The notes below the pieces were generated by a model that was not told where the DNA came from, did no database searches, and worked only from the letters and a program-made list of their open reading frames with translations. Of a stretch of DNA of 64,000 nt, positions 24,525-35,675 are shown piece after piece (positions within the stretch are counted from its first letter, which is position 1; every line of letters starts with the position of its first letter). The translations under genes and the position numbers were made by a program. This stretch comes from Thelephora terrestris (taxonomy: Eukaryota; Basidiomycota; Agaricomycetes; Thelephorales; Thelephoraceae): the NCBI GenBank assembly GCA_015956445.1, contig WIUZ02000010.1, forward strand, positions 1,054,001-1,118,000. Direction: 5' to 3'.

Positions 24525-27500
24525 ATGAGCGACGAGGAGAGCCCGAAACAGGTCAACGTCGACCCTCGATGGTGCGTTTTGAGATAACTCATCAACCGCG
24601 AGGACACCTGGGCTGACTCTCAGTAGCATCCAAGAGGCCCTACGGATGTACCTCCAACCAATCAAGAACGATGACCCCCAGCTTGATTTCTACACTATGT
24701 ACAGGCGAGAAACGATGGAATACGACACCGAATACATGAACAAGTACAACGAAGACCTCAACACCACCCTGATTTTTGTGAGTTCCGGTGTTCCTTTTGT
24801 CAATCCGCCGCATTTACCAGGTTTTCAGGCCGGTCTATTCTCTGCGGTCAGCTCTGCATTCGTCATAGCGATCCAGCCGGAGCTCCAACCGGACCCCGGC
24901 CAACAGTCCGAGGCTTACCTTCGAGCCATTCTCCTCACCCTCAATCCATCGATCTCCCCGGATGAGCCCCCCGCTGCTCCTCCGGTATGGAGTGGTCCCC
25001 CCCAAGAGATCATCACGACTCTGGATCTCTTATACGCAAGTTTGCTAATGTCGCTGTTGGCCGCATTCGTTGCGATGTTGGGCAAACAGTGGTTGAACAG
25101 ATACCTCCGCCACGCTGGCGGATCAGTGATCGAACGCTGTGGAGACCGCCAACGCAAGTTCGACGGTCTCGAGAAATGGCCGTTCCGCTTATTCATCGAG
25201 AGTCTCCCTATCATGCTTCAGATCGCCCTCTTCCTCCTCGCCAGTGGCTTATCACGATACGTGTGGTCGATCAACACATCCGTCTCGGCCGTCATCATCT
25301 CCCTCACGGTCCTCGGCTTCCTCTTCTATATCGTGATCGTGGTGATTGGAACATCTTCTTATGACTGCCCATTCCAAACGCCACTATCAATAACTCTCCG
25401 GGGGTTTTGCCGTTGTTTTCGGCTTCCAACCTGAACTCCTTCATCTGCGCCACCCAGAAGAACGCCAGGAATCTATTGCAGAACCTGCCCCAGCCGATCG
25501 CCCCCTCGCTCATATACGCCGCCTGGATGGACACCCGTCAAGAGCTTGTTTCAACCCTGCGCCGCGCTTACCAAGCCATTCGATCCCATTCATCTCTGAA
25601 TATTTTACCGTCCCACATCGTTTCTCACGTTCGAGGCCAGGTCGAAAGATTCGGCCACCGCATCATCGTTCCATTTCTCCCGATATATCGAATGTTTGGG
25701 AGGGCGAAGCAGAGGCTCGCCCAGACGTTACGGGGGTTCAGGCGCGCGACAATACTCCCAGTTGCCTCTGGGGACACGATTGTTCAGCGACCTGTGCGTC
25801 AAAATGGGACAGGCACAGGACTGCGAATTCATGTGCGGAACTTTGAAACCCTACGAAGACAGAACACGGACAATGCTCGCTGCGTCTGCTGGGTACTTCG
25901 GAATATCACCGATCCCGAAGCTATCGACGCTGCGATACGCCTTGCGGGGAACATTCGATGGTTTGACGGCAATTCCAAACATGACCCGCCATTCGACTTG
26001 ATCGTCTCTATCTTCGAGGCGTGTTTTGACTCAACCGGAGAGGTGTACCCTGGTACGAGGGACAGGGCGTACTTCTCAGCAAGGGCTATCCTCCAAATTC
26101 ATGCGATGGCGAGGATTCAATCCGAAGACTATGCCCTCAGGTATCCCATTTCGACCGTCTTTCCAGGTTCGGTTCGACCCGCCGACCCTGATCTCCGCAA
26201 CGTTTTGGAGATGCTCAAGTCGAACGCTAGGGAATCCAGACCAACTCTCCACTTCCCCGTCGTGAAACCCCATACCCACGCTCACTTACTGTGGATGTCA
26301 AACCTGTTTCTAGATTTGACCCGGGTGGGCCCAAACCCTTACCTACGAAACTACGGTTCCTACCTCGGTGTAGCTGCCTCCGGACACCAGGCTGCGATTG
26401 CCAACACTCTGATTGTGTGGTATATGCTCCTCGGTGGCTGTGTCGAGGAGGAAACCTTTTGGGCCACTGATAAATCGTACGCCGTAGTCTCTTTGTTCTC
26501 TTTTCTGGCTTGCTTAATATCGTATGCGCTAGTGATTCATTGGAACCCATTCTCTCTCTCTTGGCACCGAGAGTGGAAAATGTTATCGCAGACTGGCGCG
26601 GTCACAAGCATCTCGATTGTCTCCTGGAATTCTTGGCAGCATGGGATAAACGACCCATTCTTTTGACCCCGTTGGTTTATCGGTGGTGTTCCGCTCTCTT
26701 TGAAGTAGTTGTAAGGGCCAATGGAAGCGCAGAAAGACCGGGACCCTGGGGCGGGGTCGGACCTAACCTCCCCGGGGGTGGGTTTTACTTCCTCGGAGTC
26801 GGACTTTACTACGACGGTTTCCGTCCAGGCGGCGCCTCCCGTTGCTCTCATAGATACCCCCTGGTTTGGAAAGACTGCACAGATCGTCTCTTTTGGATCC
26901 TCGAGATTGGGTTCCGCCAAGTTTACCACAACCACCGTGGGTTGCCCCTTCATTTGGATCAAGCATCTCAATTTGATCAAATGGTCTCGACCATATTCTC
27001 GAGCGACGACGACGAAACCATTGCGGACGCTGTATGCATTTGGATTGTGGGCGGTGATGGTGTACCACCTGGTTCACTTGCGCGATATCTCGCCAGGCTT
27101 GTAGAGAGGGCCCGACCATTCTCCCCACGGTTGAGACAGGTGGCTATCCGTGTTATGGAGCGTATCGGGAGAGAACTCGAGGCATCAGGGTTGGAGACCA
27201 TTCGCCTGTTGAATCGTCTCAAGGTTGATGTGGATGAAATATCGCACAAACCCGAATGGCTAGGTATCCTGATATTTGCAATACGCTCGCCTGCAGGAGT
27301 GGAAAGCTTGTCCTCCCATTGGTGGCGTTTGTTGGACAAATTGATCAAGTATAACTGGTTGATTCCCCAGAATTCCACTCGCGATGTGGAGGTGATGATG
27401 TCGCTTGAGGAAGCTGGAGACTTGGAAAACTTGGAGAGTTGGATAGTGGTTATGTGGCGGGGCAATCCGACAACATCAATCGAAGATATTGAACGGGTGA

Positions 27501-27766
27501 CTCTTAAATTACTCTTGCATCACCCATCAGCTCTCCCGAGGTTTGAAGACCTGTGTAACACAAACAAGGTATGGGACAAGAAACTACTCCAGCGGATCTG
27601 TGACAAGGCACGAGCGGAACCACTGCCCCTGAAATGTCCACCGCGACCGTGGGTCACTGTTTGTCCTACTCAGCACCCATCCGTTCTGACACTTCTTTGG
27701 CCCAGTCAATCGATTGATACCACCCCACTCACCTCCCTTCACTTTGGGGGAGACGATACTTTCTGA
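24525..27766 (+). CDS. DUF6535 membrane protein, divergent plus-strand member
   Basis: Basidiomycete DUF6535 family member of about 1005 residues. Exons read as 24525-24571, 24624-24777, 24829-25403, 25469-26476 and 26533-27766, all in frame. The DUF6535 core is clear: TTLIF then AGLFSAVSSAFV, LYASLLMSLLAAFVAMLGKQW and WLNRYL. Two further hydrophobic helices follow (LPIMLQIALFLLASGLSRYVW and VIISLTVLGFLFYIVIVVIG), so four membrane segments near the N terminus are predicted. The remaining 700 residues are soluble and helical, resembling an armadillo-like fold (inference). Function is unknown. The 51-nt intron 24778-24828 has no in-frame stop, so its retention would not break the protein. It is only distantly related to the three minus-strand members of the array. 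Confidence 0.85.
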
Positions 27767-28313
27767 AAACCGCGCACAATAAACAACATATGCGGCTGCC
27801 CGGTGAGTTGACATCTGACTCGTCAGACCCCAATTCAGCGACTTATTGGAGTAGTCAGCAGCATCGGATTTCTCGTCAAGCGGGCTGAACGGCAGCCTGG
27901 TGGGTTTGTGCGCCTCTGCAGGACCTTCTGGCTGGGCCTAGTTTTGTAACAAAGTTGTAATTTATTGCCTGTGTCCACTCAAGCATAAAAGAACCTCCAT
28001 AGCCTAACCATCGGGACCCCAGCCGTTGAGCTGAGACACTGATATCGTCTGTGAATACCTTATTTGTTGATCTACAAAATACAACGCCTACGTCAGAATA
28101 CACTGCCAGGTACGGCCTTTTCCCTCCACTCGCCTTGGCCCCCAAGGAGCAAGGACTGTCCCATTCGGTGCATTGTCTCCTTTCCTGTATTCCTGATTCG
28201 ACTGGGATTGCGGGGGGATCCATAGATGTGATCGTGGTTTGCTTCAGTTTCTTTGAGAACTGAAACCTTCGGCAGGGGAGATGTAGAGGTGGGTGGGTTC
28301 AGCGGGCTCTAGC
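27767..28313. other. Intergenic between DUF6535 gene and gag fossil
   Basis: No supported gene. It contains the 3' flank of the DUF6535 gene and sequence that may belong to the decayed Copia-type element, but no long terminal repeat could be defined. Confidence 0.4.
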
Positions 28314-29066
28314 CTAGATCTTGTGGCACCGGTTCCCATGGTGGCCCCTCGTGCCGCACCTGGAACAGACCACCTTGGGTTTGGATCGCGGAGGTGGGGC
28401 GGCGCGGGGATGCTCATCATCAGCGCGATCTGCGTTGAATTTTCGCATGCTCTCGGCCTGGAGGATCTTCGCTCGGACCTCCTCGACAGTGAAGTCTTGA
28501 AGACTGCGGTTGGCGAGGAGACATTCGATAAAATGAGAGTAGGATTCGGGTAGGGAAACGAGGAGGGTAGCGGCGAACTTATGATCGCTGAGTTCGTAGC
28601 CGTTCACGGTGCAGCGAAAACGAAGCATGGTAAGTTTGTTGATTTGGTCTTCGAGGGTTCCGTCATCGACGAACTTGGTCCGAAGGAGTTGTCCGAAATA
28701 GCGTAGGCCTGTTATCGGATCGCTCTTCTCGTAGCGGGACTTGAGATGGTCCCAGAGTTCCTGCGCGTTGGGTCGACGAGTTGTGCCGTCCGTCTCGGTG
28801 ACGCCTGGCAGAGACCGGAGATGGAGCGCGATGGCGGGGTCCACGGTCTTCATGATGAGGCCGACCGCGATCATTTCTCGTTGGATGACGCGTTGTTCTT
28901 GGGCGGCGGAACTATCGATGGGATTGTTGGTGCCTATGAAGGCTCGCCAACACACCCCCAACATTGCTGTCGCCTCTATGTCCAAGGCCCATTCGTGGTA
29001 ATTCGCATTGCCGGTAAGGACCACGTTGTTGTCAACGATGAAGTTGGACTCGCTATCCAGTGACAT
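28314..29066 (-). mobile_element. Ty1/Copia-type gag fossil
   Basis: A single gag-type region of about 250 residues belonging to a Ty1/Copia-like LTR retrotransposon. It shows the UBN2-like gag pattern (YHEWALDIEA near the start, LWDHLKSRYE in the middle) and ends in a CCHC zinc knuckle, CSRCGTRGHHGNRC. No protease, integrase or reverse transcriptase part and no clear LTR pair was found nearby, so the element as a whole is a remnant. The gag part itself looks whole. Age is uncertain; the open state suggests either a young remnant or retention by the host (inference). Confidence 0.75.
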
Positions 29067-29939
29067 CGGGAAAAGAGGCGAAAGCAAAGAGAGACACTTG
29101 CGTGCGTCTCGCGAAGCCGATTTCAAGGATTTTCGATCACATAGCAGATATTGATCTCCCGCAAGAGTCTGTGTAACTTGACCGGTGATTCGTCTCGTAC
29201 TTATCCAGAGCACGATAGTCCTTGCAATCGGAATCCGACTGGAAATGTTCCACCGGTAAACCGATTCGCAGATGGAGAAACGTGGTGAGCACCAAAAAGT
29301 AGGATAGATCTTGCGTGGCAATTGGCTCAGGCGAGGATACTATATCAACTACCAGTGTATATGTGTCTAGGCTTTTAGAAAAAACCCGACCCGCGGTCTC
29401 AAAAAGGTTTGCGAATTCCAGCGAAAATTCCCTCTAGCGTTAGCACTCTCCAAACACTATATGATCCCCACAACTCGACCTGTCCTGGTGTCCGCAGAAC
29501 ACTTCGATGGCGGTCTATCTGCGAATGGTAGGTTACTCACCTTCAGGTTTTCTCCCTCTTCCGCACCACCATCGATTCGTTAAAGAGGAAACGGTATCTC
29601 ACGAGCTGACGGTCGAGCACTCTGATATGGGGAACCGAGTCCCTCAAGTATCTTCAAGCCAGGAGCGTGGGCCTCACCCAAAGCCGAGTAAGCCAACGAG
29701 TTTTCGACGCAGCCTCGCGCGATGGGGTGCGGCTGAGTATCTCAATTCGCCACGCGCTCCGAGCGCAGAGTTGTCCTGGTATTGCTGGCCCGGCTCAAAC
29801 TTGTTCCAAGGGATCAAGGAAGTGGGGCTCCAAGCAAATTCGAAGACCGGGTAGGACAACGGTGTGGTGTGTGGGATTTATCCCGTTGCGATATCAGAGA
29901 TAACACCGGGCCTTGCCTCGCAGGGAGGAGTTGAAGCGG
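29067..29939. other. Intergenic, possible remains of the Copia-type element
   Basis: No gene supported. Sequence just upstream of the gag part may be its leader, but no terminal repeat could be recognised. Confidence 0.35.
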
Positions 29940-30360
29940 TTCCCGCGTATGACCTGCTATGAGTAAAGAAGAGCGAGTTGGTCGAGGAGCCACTCACAGG
30001 TACCTGGGAACTGAAGAAGGCCAAAAGGTGACCGGTGAAATCAGCGGGAAATTTGTAATGACATCTGAATTATATCGTCGAGAAGATTTGATACGCTGGG
30101 GGCACGTGCAAGAGCTCGGCGTTTTTCCGATACACAGTAACACACACGACAACGAGGAAAGCCGGGGTGGCTTGAGCGAGAGATTGAAGGGGTAAACAAC
30201 CGTCTGGAGAAAGTGAGAGGGCCCGTGAAGAGCCACGGCAGATTCACGAACTTCCTCCTTTTATCATCCCTCACGTGAACCGAGAAAACGCAGGGGTCCC
30301 AGAATAAAATTTCTTGCGAATGTACAGCATTTATGTCGTATGGTAAAACGATCTGCAAGC
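29940..30360 (-). pseudogene. DUF6533 gene fragment
   Basis: On the minus strand an exon-like stretch reads ATPAFLVVVCVTVYRKNAEL then PPAYQIFSTI. It corresponds to DTLAFLVIVYSSRNRRDL and GAPNLLDNILQG in the DUF6533 gene at 5240-6976, and ends at a comparable GTGAGT donor. An in-frame stop interrupts it and no signature exon (YDYFLTLADE) or start is nearby. It is a relic, lying just downstream of F-box gene 1. Confidence 0.6.
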
Positions 30361-30409
30361 GCGTTTGAACGATAATTCGTCAATGATAAAGGGCGCCGAC
30401 TCACTTGTA

Positions 30410-32207
30410 CTACTCAACGATCGATGTTTCCCTTTCCTTCAAGCTTGAATAACAGTACTCCACGCTGTCAACCCACGTCCTCAGTTTCTGTTCTATCTCC
30501 TGGGACCTAATTGCGTCGCGAAAGATTATACGTTCAAAAGGGACGCCCAGCGCGTGCTGTGACTCCGCGAGGTTTTCGATCCTAGTGAGATGTTTATGAT
30601 ACTCGCAGTGGGAGATCGTGAGCTGCTTGATTGGTGTGAACGTGATCGCCTTTTGCTTGTCGCCGTCTTCGCAAAAATCGGAGAAGGAATCGAAGTACGG
30701 TTGCGGATGGCAGTTGTGGAAAGTTAACTCGTCCAGAGAGCCCAGAGACTTGAAGAGTAGGCGAAGGGTCCTGGTGGCGTCCTGCGAGCGTACGGCAGCA
30801 AAATTATCACAGACGCGAAGGCGCCTAAAATTTGCAACATGCGGGTGATCCAGGACAATCCGAGCAACCTCGGGATAGACATCGTATTGCTCCCGTGGGT
30901 TTTCGACTTTGATAAATAGGGTAGGGCGCCATGGAAGTGACGGGTATTCGGGGTCGACTTTGATACCCTCGAAACACAATTTGAGGACAGACCCATCGGG
31001 GGACCGGAAGGCAAATCTACGCGCAGCATCGCGACCGTCGCACAGTAGTTCGAATGCAACCTCCTCGGCAGGGTTCCTCGTATATTGATGAACAATCGCG
31101 TGCCATTCATCTGGAGTTGGGAGTGCGTCCTCCCGGAATGATTTGCTCAATTCTCCTGAACGGGAAAGAGATGTGGAGCTTGCTGAAGGACATGATATGT
31201 GGACCGCGAACTGGTAGAGACGTTCGCCTCCGATCAGGCATAGGTCGAAGCTGTCGACGTTGTCAAGAACAACGACCCTGCCCTTGGGGACCCTTCTGAG
31301 GTCTGACCCCACAAAATCCATGGCTTCGATGTACACGTCTCGCAGCATTGGCGAAGCTTCTAGCATGTCGAGTAGTTGTGAACCGCAGATCCCGTGTGGT
31401 TTTACCGACATCGAGAGAGAAGTAAGGTGCGGAAAGGTGAAGTAGCCCAAGGAGGGTGACCAACCCGAATCCGAATAGAAACCGAACGCCTTCAGGTTAG
31501 TGGCGTGGTTGAAGAGAGGCGTGGAGGGAGGAGTTATTGCACCGGAGGCTCCTTCGCCGTCTTCCTCGGTTCCAGTGGAGATTTCGAGGGTATGCAAGAG
31601 TGGAAGTGGACCGGAATTGACTCGTAAAAACATCTGGACATCCCTTAATTTGTGGCGTGTGAAATGAAGAGACCTGAATTGTTTTGTGTGGGAAGAAAGC
31701 AGCCCCATGGTACTGGCAGGGACCCCGGCATCGACGATTACATCCAACGCAGATCCTTTCGCGCGGTCGAGGAAAGTCTTCAAACAGGCTTCACCCTTCA
31801 AGAGAAATAGCTCTGACCACAGCTCGGCACACTGGAGAAAGGTTCTGCGCCAGCGGCGACATACGAAACTGGCACGGAGACGGTCCTTCTGAGAAGAGAG
31901 ATGGATGGGGATGAGGGCAAGGACATCCGATGGGATGCGGCCTATTCCAGTGAATGAGTTCCCCCATTCGCAGATCGTTGACAACGCGAGCAGGGTGTCT
32001 TGACGAAGTTGAGCGAGCTGATCGGCGGTGAGGCTGGGGAAATAGAATCAGCGACAAATTTATCTCCTGGGAGACCTCGCGAGCGAGTCTACAATGATCC
32101 ATTGCGACTTACGACGAAGAAAATGCCGTGTGCTTCAGCTCCTCGTTCAGGGCAAAGACGAGCTGCAGAGGCGATAGGCCCTTTCCGGGATAAGTCTGTG
32201 AACTCAT
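30410..32207 (-). CDS. F-box protein, array copy 1
   Basis: F-box protein of 572 residues from exons 32113-32207 and 30410-32033, with a 79-nt intron. Exon 1 starts MSSQTYPGKGLSPLQLVFAL. The F-box follows at about residues 60-105: RIPSDVLALIPIHLSSQKD and RASFVCRRW. The rest resembles the leucine-rich-like region of the expanded basidiomycete F-box families (for example LTSLSMSV, LLDMLEASPMLRDVYIEAMD, LDELTFHNCH). By family it would be a substrate receptor of an SCF ubiquitin ligase; substrate unknown. Paralogues at 45161-47003 and 56606-58426 share the intron position and the terminal block TPIKQLTISHCEYHKHLTRI. The array context suggests recent local duplication. Confidence 0.86.
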
Positions 32208-32439
32208 GGTGGGAGTGAAGGCGATGCAGAGGAGGGACCTGGGATGTTGAAAAAGCGGCAACCTCGAGTCGGCTATCAACTCGATGGGGCGCGATTATAG
32301 CACTATGACTCGAGCTGGTTCGAGTCGCTGTGTGTTAAACCCATGTCGTGATTCCCGAGGCCGATCTGGCCGATCGCTTCCCGCGCTCAGGGGTTTTCAT
32401 CGCAGTCGCTACAAACGAGTCGGCTCTCAGATGATTTTT

Positions 32440-33095
32440 CCACATGTGTGTAGTCTGCAGTAAATTCCAAGGCAGCTAGACCTGCGTCAGGGTGAGGTCA
32501 ATCAACGCGCGAGATCCTACTTGCGGAATAAACCGAACGGAGCCAGAGTCAAATAATTATCGTACAAATGAATATTTGAGACTCAATGATGTAAACTCGG
32601 GAAGAATTGAAGAGAGTGCCAAGTGATTCAAACGCGGCTATAGACAGGGAAGCGGAAGAGCGCACATGAACGCGGAATGAGATCCTATGCATGTGCGTCA
32701 GCATACACAAAAACGAGTGTCAAACTTGGTTCAACATACACCAATCAGAATCGTTTTCGCTTCGTCAGTCTCCTTCATATACTCGGGATATCCATGCTTT
32801 GGGCTGGGAAAGGATGTAATCCATTCGCTGAATCAGATCTGTGCGGTGTTCTACCGCATCGATCGCACTGAGTTCCTCCCTGATCAAACGCTGCATCTCT
32901 CCGTACAAGTAATCCCACTTCGACCAGATGACGAACAGACACGACTTGATGAGTCCAATGGACCCGAACGTTCGAACCGTTTGGAGAAAACGATTCCATT
33001 CCGGGGTTCTATAAGTGAGCGCGCAGAGAACAAGTCGCTTCCTCAGCCACTCCCAAGACGCTTTAGGCATAAGTGTGGGGCCGAATCTCATCATA
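32440..33095 (-). pseudogene. Solo DUF6535 3' end, relic 1
   Basis: Carries the 3' flank and most of the last exon of the array DUF6535 family (ASWEWLRKRLVL, then FGSIGLIKSCLFVIWSKWD, TDLIQRMDYILSQ), matching 35400-36200. The upstream six exons are absent, so there is no start and no membrane domain. The flank 32440-32700 has the shared sequence AGGGTGAGGTCAATCAACG found beside every DUF6535 3' end in the array. Confidence 0.75.
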
Positions 33096-33109
33096 AAACT
33101 GTAACTTGA

Positions 33110-33420
33110 GGAGCGGTGGCTTGTCGTCGTGGTCGGGGAAATCGAGAGGGCTAGAAACTTCTTTGGTCGTTGAGTTGTACAGACGGGCTACCACGAGGGA
33201 AGAAACGACGCGTCGTATTGGAACGGCTGAAGAGCTGTAATGAAGGAATGAAGTACTCTGTTGAGCGACTAACGGCGCACCGATATTGAGCCATCCTGAG
33301 CCCTAGCTGACGCGTTGCTTCCCCACCTCCTTGTCGTGTTCCATTAGGTCTTTCCGAAGTCGTGAGACCGCAGTGGCCGTCTACATAACGCCCGTATCCC
33401 AGGTTCAAGATATTTAGTTG
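33110..33420 (-). pseudogene. Guanine deaminase fragment 1 (inverted)
   Basis: The minus strand holds CTCGATTTCCCCGACCACGA, matching the DFLDHDDK segment of the guanine deaminase at 21842-23475. Upstream lies GGGATACGGGCGTTATG, related to the GIQGVM region. Most of the gene is missing and the remaining parts are out of frame. Its position head to head with the exon-array gene repeats the arrangement of guanine deaminase and the C2H2 factor at 20-23.5 kb. Confidence 0.6.
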
Positions 33421-33621
33421 GCAAGAGCTTTGCATAGTCTAAAATTTTCAGTCATTGAGAACTGCGTGTTTGGGGGTGGGCCGCTGCGACGCGCGGTCCA
33501 AGGTGGGAAGACATAGGAACATCCAGCGGGTACTTGCAGGGCGTCAGGAGAAAGAGTTCTTCAGAACCAATCAGACTCTCGTCGACCAATGTAAAGGCCA
33601 AGACATCGGGTACGCCGCCTT

Positions 33622-33705
33622 GTCAAGATGGTGGATCGCCTCGTCGAGATAGTGCACTGAGTTATCGAGATGGTGCTTCACGTTGTCAAAATAGTGGAGA
33701 GGACT
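33622..33705. repeat. Four 21-bp tandem repeats, copy 1
   Basis: Four units with anchor GTCRAGAT at 33622, 33643, 33664 and 33685, an exact 21-bp period with base differences. Read on the minus strand they give a heptapeptide repeat of the type HHLDNSV. The same block stands at 50159-50242 in the other module. Confidence 0.8.
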
Positions 33706-34043
33706 TGAATTATGGGAACACTTGGAACACTTGTTCAGGACAGCGGAAGTTGTGCTCACAAGCCTTGACCGCCGTCACGATATGGTTTCGTCACCGTGTC
33801 GGCGTCTCACGCGTGACCTAAAAAGGGCAACGACCCAAAACTGATCGAAATCACTTCTTGACTCTTTTGGATCACTTGTCAAATGCGTCCAGCATACGAC
33901 ACGGTACTGCATCGTGACGGTGGTCAAAGCCTGTGGCCACCCCAGATATAATCCTTCCCCAAGGTGAGTCCGGTCCTCTTTATCTTTGAGCCATCTCCTC
34001 ACCCTCTTCTCTCCATACGCTTTTGGTTGCATCCGTCCGCGTA

Positions 34044-35308
34044 ATGCCATTCAGCGCTCAAGAGATCACCCTTCTTCAGGCCAAGCTGAAGGAGGAGTTC
34101 GACTCTGGGCCATTATGGGTCAACGGGGCTCTTAGTTCTATCCTGTCTGAAGGGACTCTCCACCAGGTCGAGGGCGATACGACCGTTGACGGTCACCTTG
34201 ACCCGCTCCTCCCCTCATTCAATGATGCGGAGGACGTTGACTTTGTGGTCTCGGTTGTCGATGTACTACACGACATACACCCTGAGGACCTGTATGTGTA
34301 TCTCATTTCGTCCCCTTCCCCACCGACCGCGATTACTGACTGCACCCCCATACCTTGTCATATAGCTTCGGTCCCGCATCATGCCAAACAGCTAACAATG
34401 AATTTTTGGCAAGCACCATCCAACCTGAAGACCTGTATGTGGATTTTCCTTCATCTCCGTCTCCATCGATTATGATGACTGACCGCACCCCGGTTCCTCA
34501 TCGTACAGCTCCGGTCCTGCATACCAAACGGCTAAGAATGAATTTTTGGCAGGCGCCATCCAACCTGCAGACCTGTACATAAATTTCTCTCAGCCCTCAC
34601 CGCCACCGACCACGATGACTGACTGCACTTCCTTTCCTCATCATATAGCCCCGGTCTCAGATACATGTCCCAATTTGTTAATGTTGGACTGTTTGGATGC
34701 GCCTTCCAGCCTGGAGACCAGTGCGTAGATTTCTCTTTGACTCTGCCCCCTACAACCATGATGACTGACCGGACTCTCGTCTCGTATCATATAGCTCTGA
34801 TCCTACGTGTCAATTTCCTAACAACGAACTTTTGCCATGCACCATCCAGGCTAGAGACAAGTACGTGGATACTTCTTTGTCCCTTTCCCCATTGATCACG
34901 ATGGCTGGCTGCACACTCGTTCCTCGCCTCACAGCTTTCGTTCCGTGGACTTATCCATGTACAACCGATTGTCAGCCTCCTTTCTCCAGCCTGAAGATTG
35001 GTATGTTACTTTTTCTTCATCCCCGTTCCCACAAACCACGATGACTGACTGGACTCCCGTTGCCAATCATATAGCTTTGTTCCCACGTACCAATCTGATG
35101 ACGAACTGTTAGCAGAAAATATCCAGGCTGGAGACTGGTATGTGGATTTCTCTTCGTCTCTGTTCCCATCGAACACGGCGACCAACTGAACTCCCGTTCC
35201 TCATCATGTAGTTTTGACTTCCTGGACCAATCCACTTACGACGAATTGTCAATCCCTGGCATCCAGCCTGGAGGTATGTATGCGAGTTCGCCCGAGGCAT
35301 CTGAATAA
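34044..35308 (+). CDS. Exon-array protein 1: C2H2-factor N-terminus plus seven tandem 21-24-residue exon units
   Basis: Novel gene type, 248 residues. Exon 1 (34044-34291) is related to exon 1 of the C2H2 factor: LKEEFDSGPLWVNGALSS against LTEELNSEPFWIDGVTTS, and both end in PEDL. Then seven small exons follow: 34366-34434, 34509-34574, 34649-34720, 34795-34860, 34935-35000, 35075-35137 and 35212-35308. All internal exons are in phase 2 on both sides. All seven introns are exactly 74 nt with GTATGT/GTACGT-like donors, a GACTGAC-like branch region and CATATAG-like acceptors. Units run like SGPAYQTAKNEFLAGAIQPA. The last ends GGMYASSPEASE before TAA. No zinc finger remains. Transcription and function are not known; open frames and splice sites in every unit argue it is spliced. 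Confidence 0.7.
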
Positions 35309-35675
35309 ACCCAACATCCCTTGTATCAGGGATAGGAGAAACTCCTTCCCCCATTCTTACCCTCCCTTGTATGAGTACCCCTGGCCCGGTGCGAAAGATA
35401 TTTCCACATATGTGGTGAGTTTCAGGGCTTCGAGGCTTGAATTAGGGTGAGGTCAATCAACGTGCGAGGTCTAACAAATAACTGGACGAAGCCGTAGGAT
35501 CAAATAGTTATAGTACAAGGGAATGAGACTGGAGAGTGTAATATGTGTGAACTCGAGAATAGTTAAAGAGGGCAACAGTTGGCCACAACGCGACTATGGA
35601 CAAGGAAATGAGATCCTAACGTATGTGCATCAGTACTAAAACAAAAATGTGTGACAAATCCAGGCAAAATACCAG
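35309..35675. other. Convergent spacer with shared DUF6535 3' flank
   Basis: Lies between the stop of exon-array gene 1 (+) and the stop of DUF6535 gene 1 (-). From about 35400 it carries the 3' flank sequence common to all six DUF6535 3' ends in the array. Confidence 0.6.

Noticed and set aside
34292-35330. CRISPR-like or simple satellite reading of the 140-bp periodic array
   Set aside because: The units diverge too much for a CRISPR and contain exon-intron structure with an open spliced frame. The host is a fungus.
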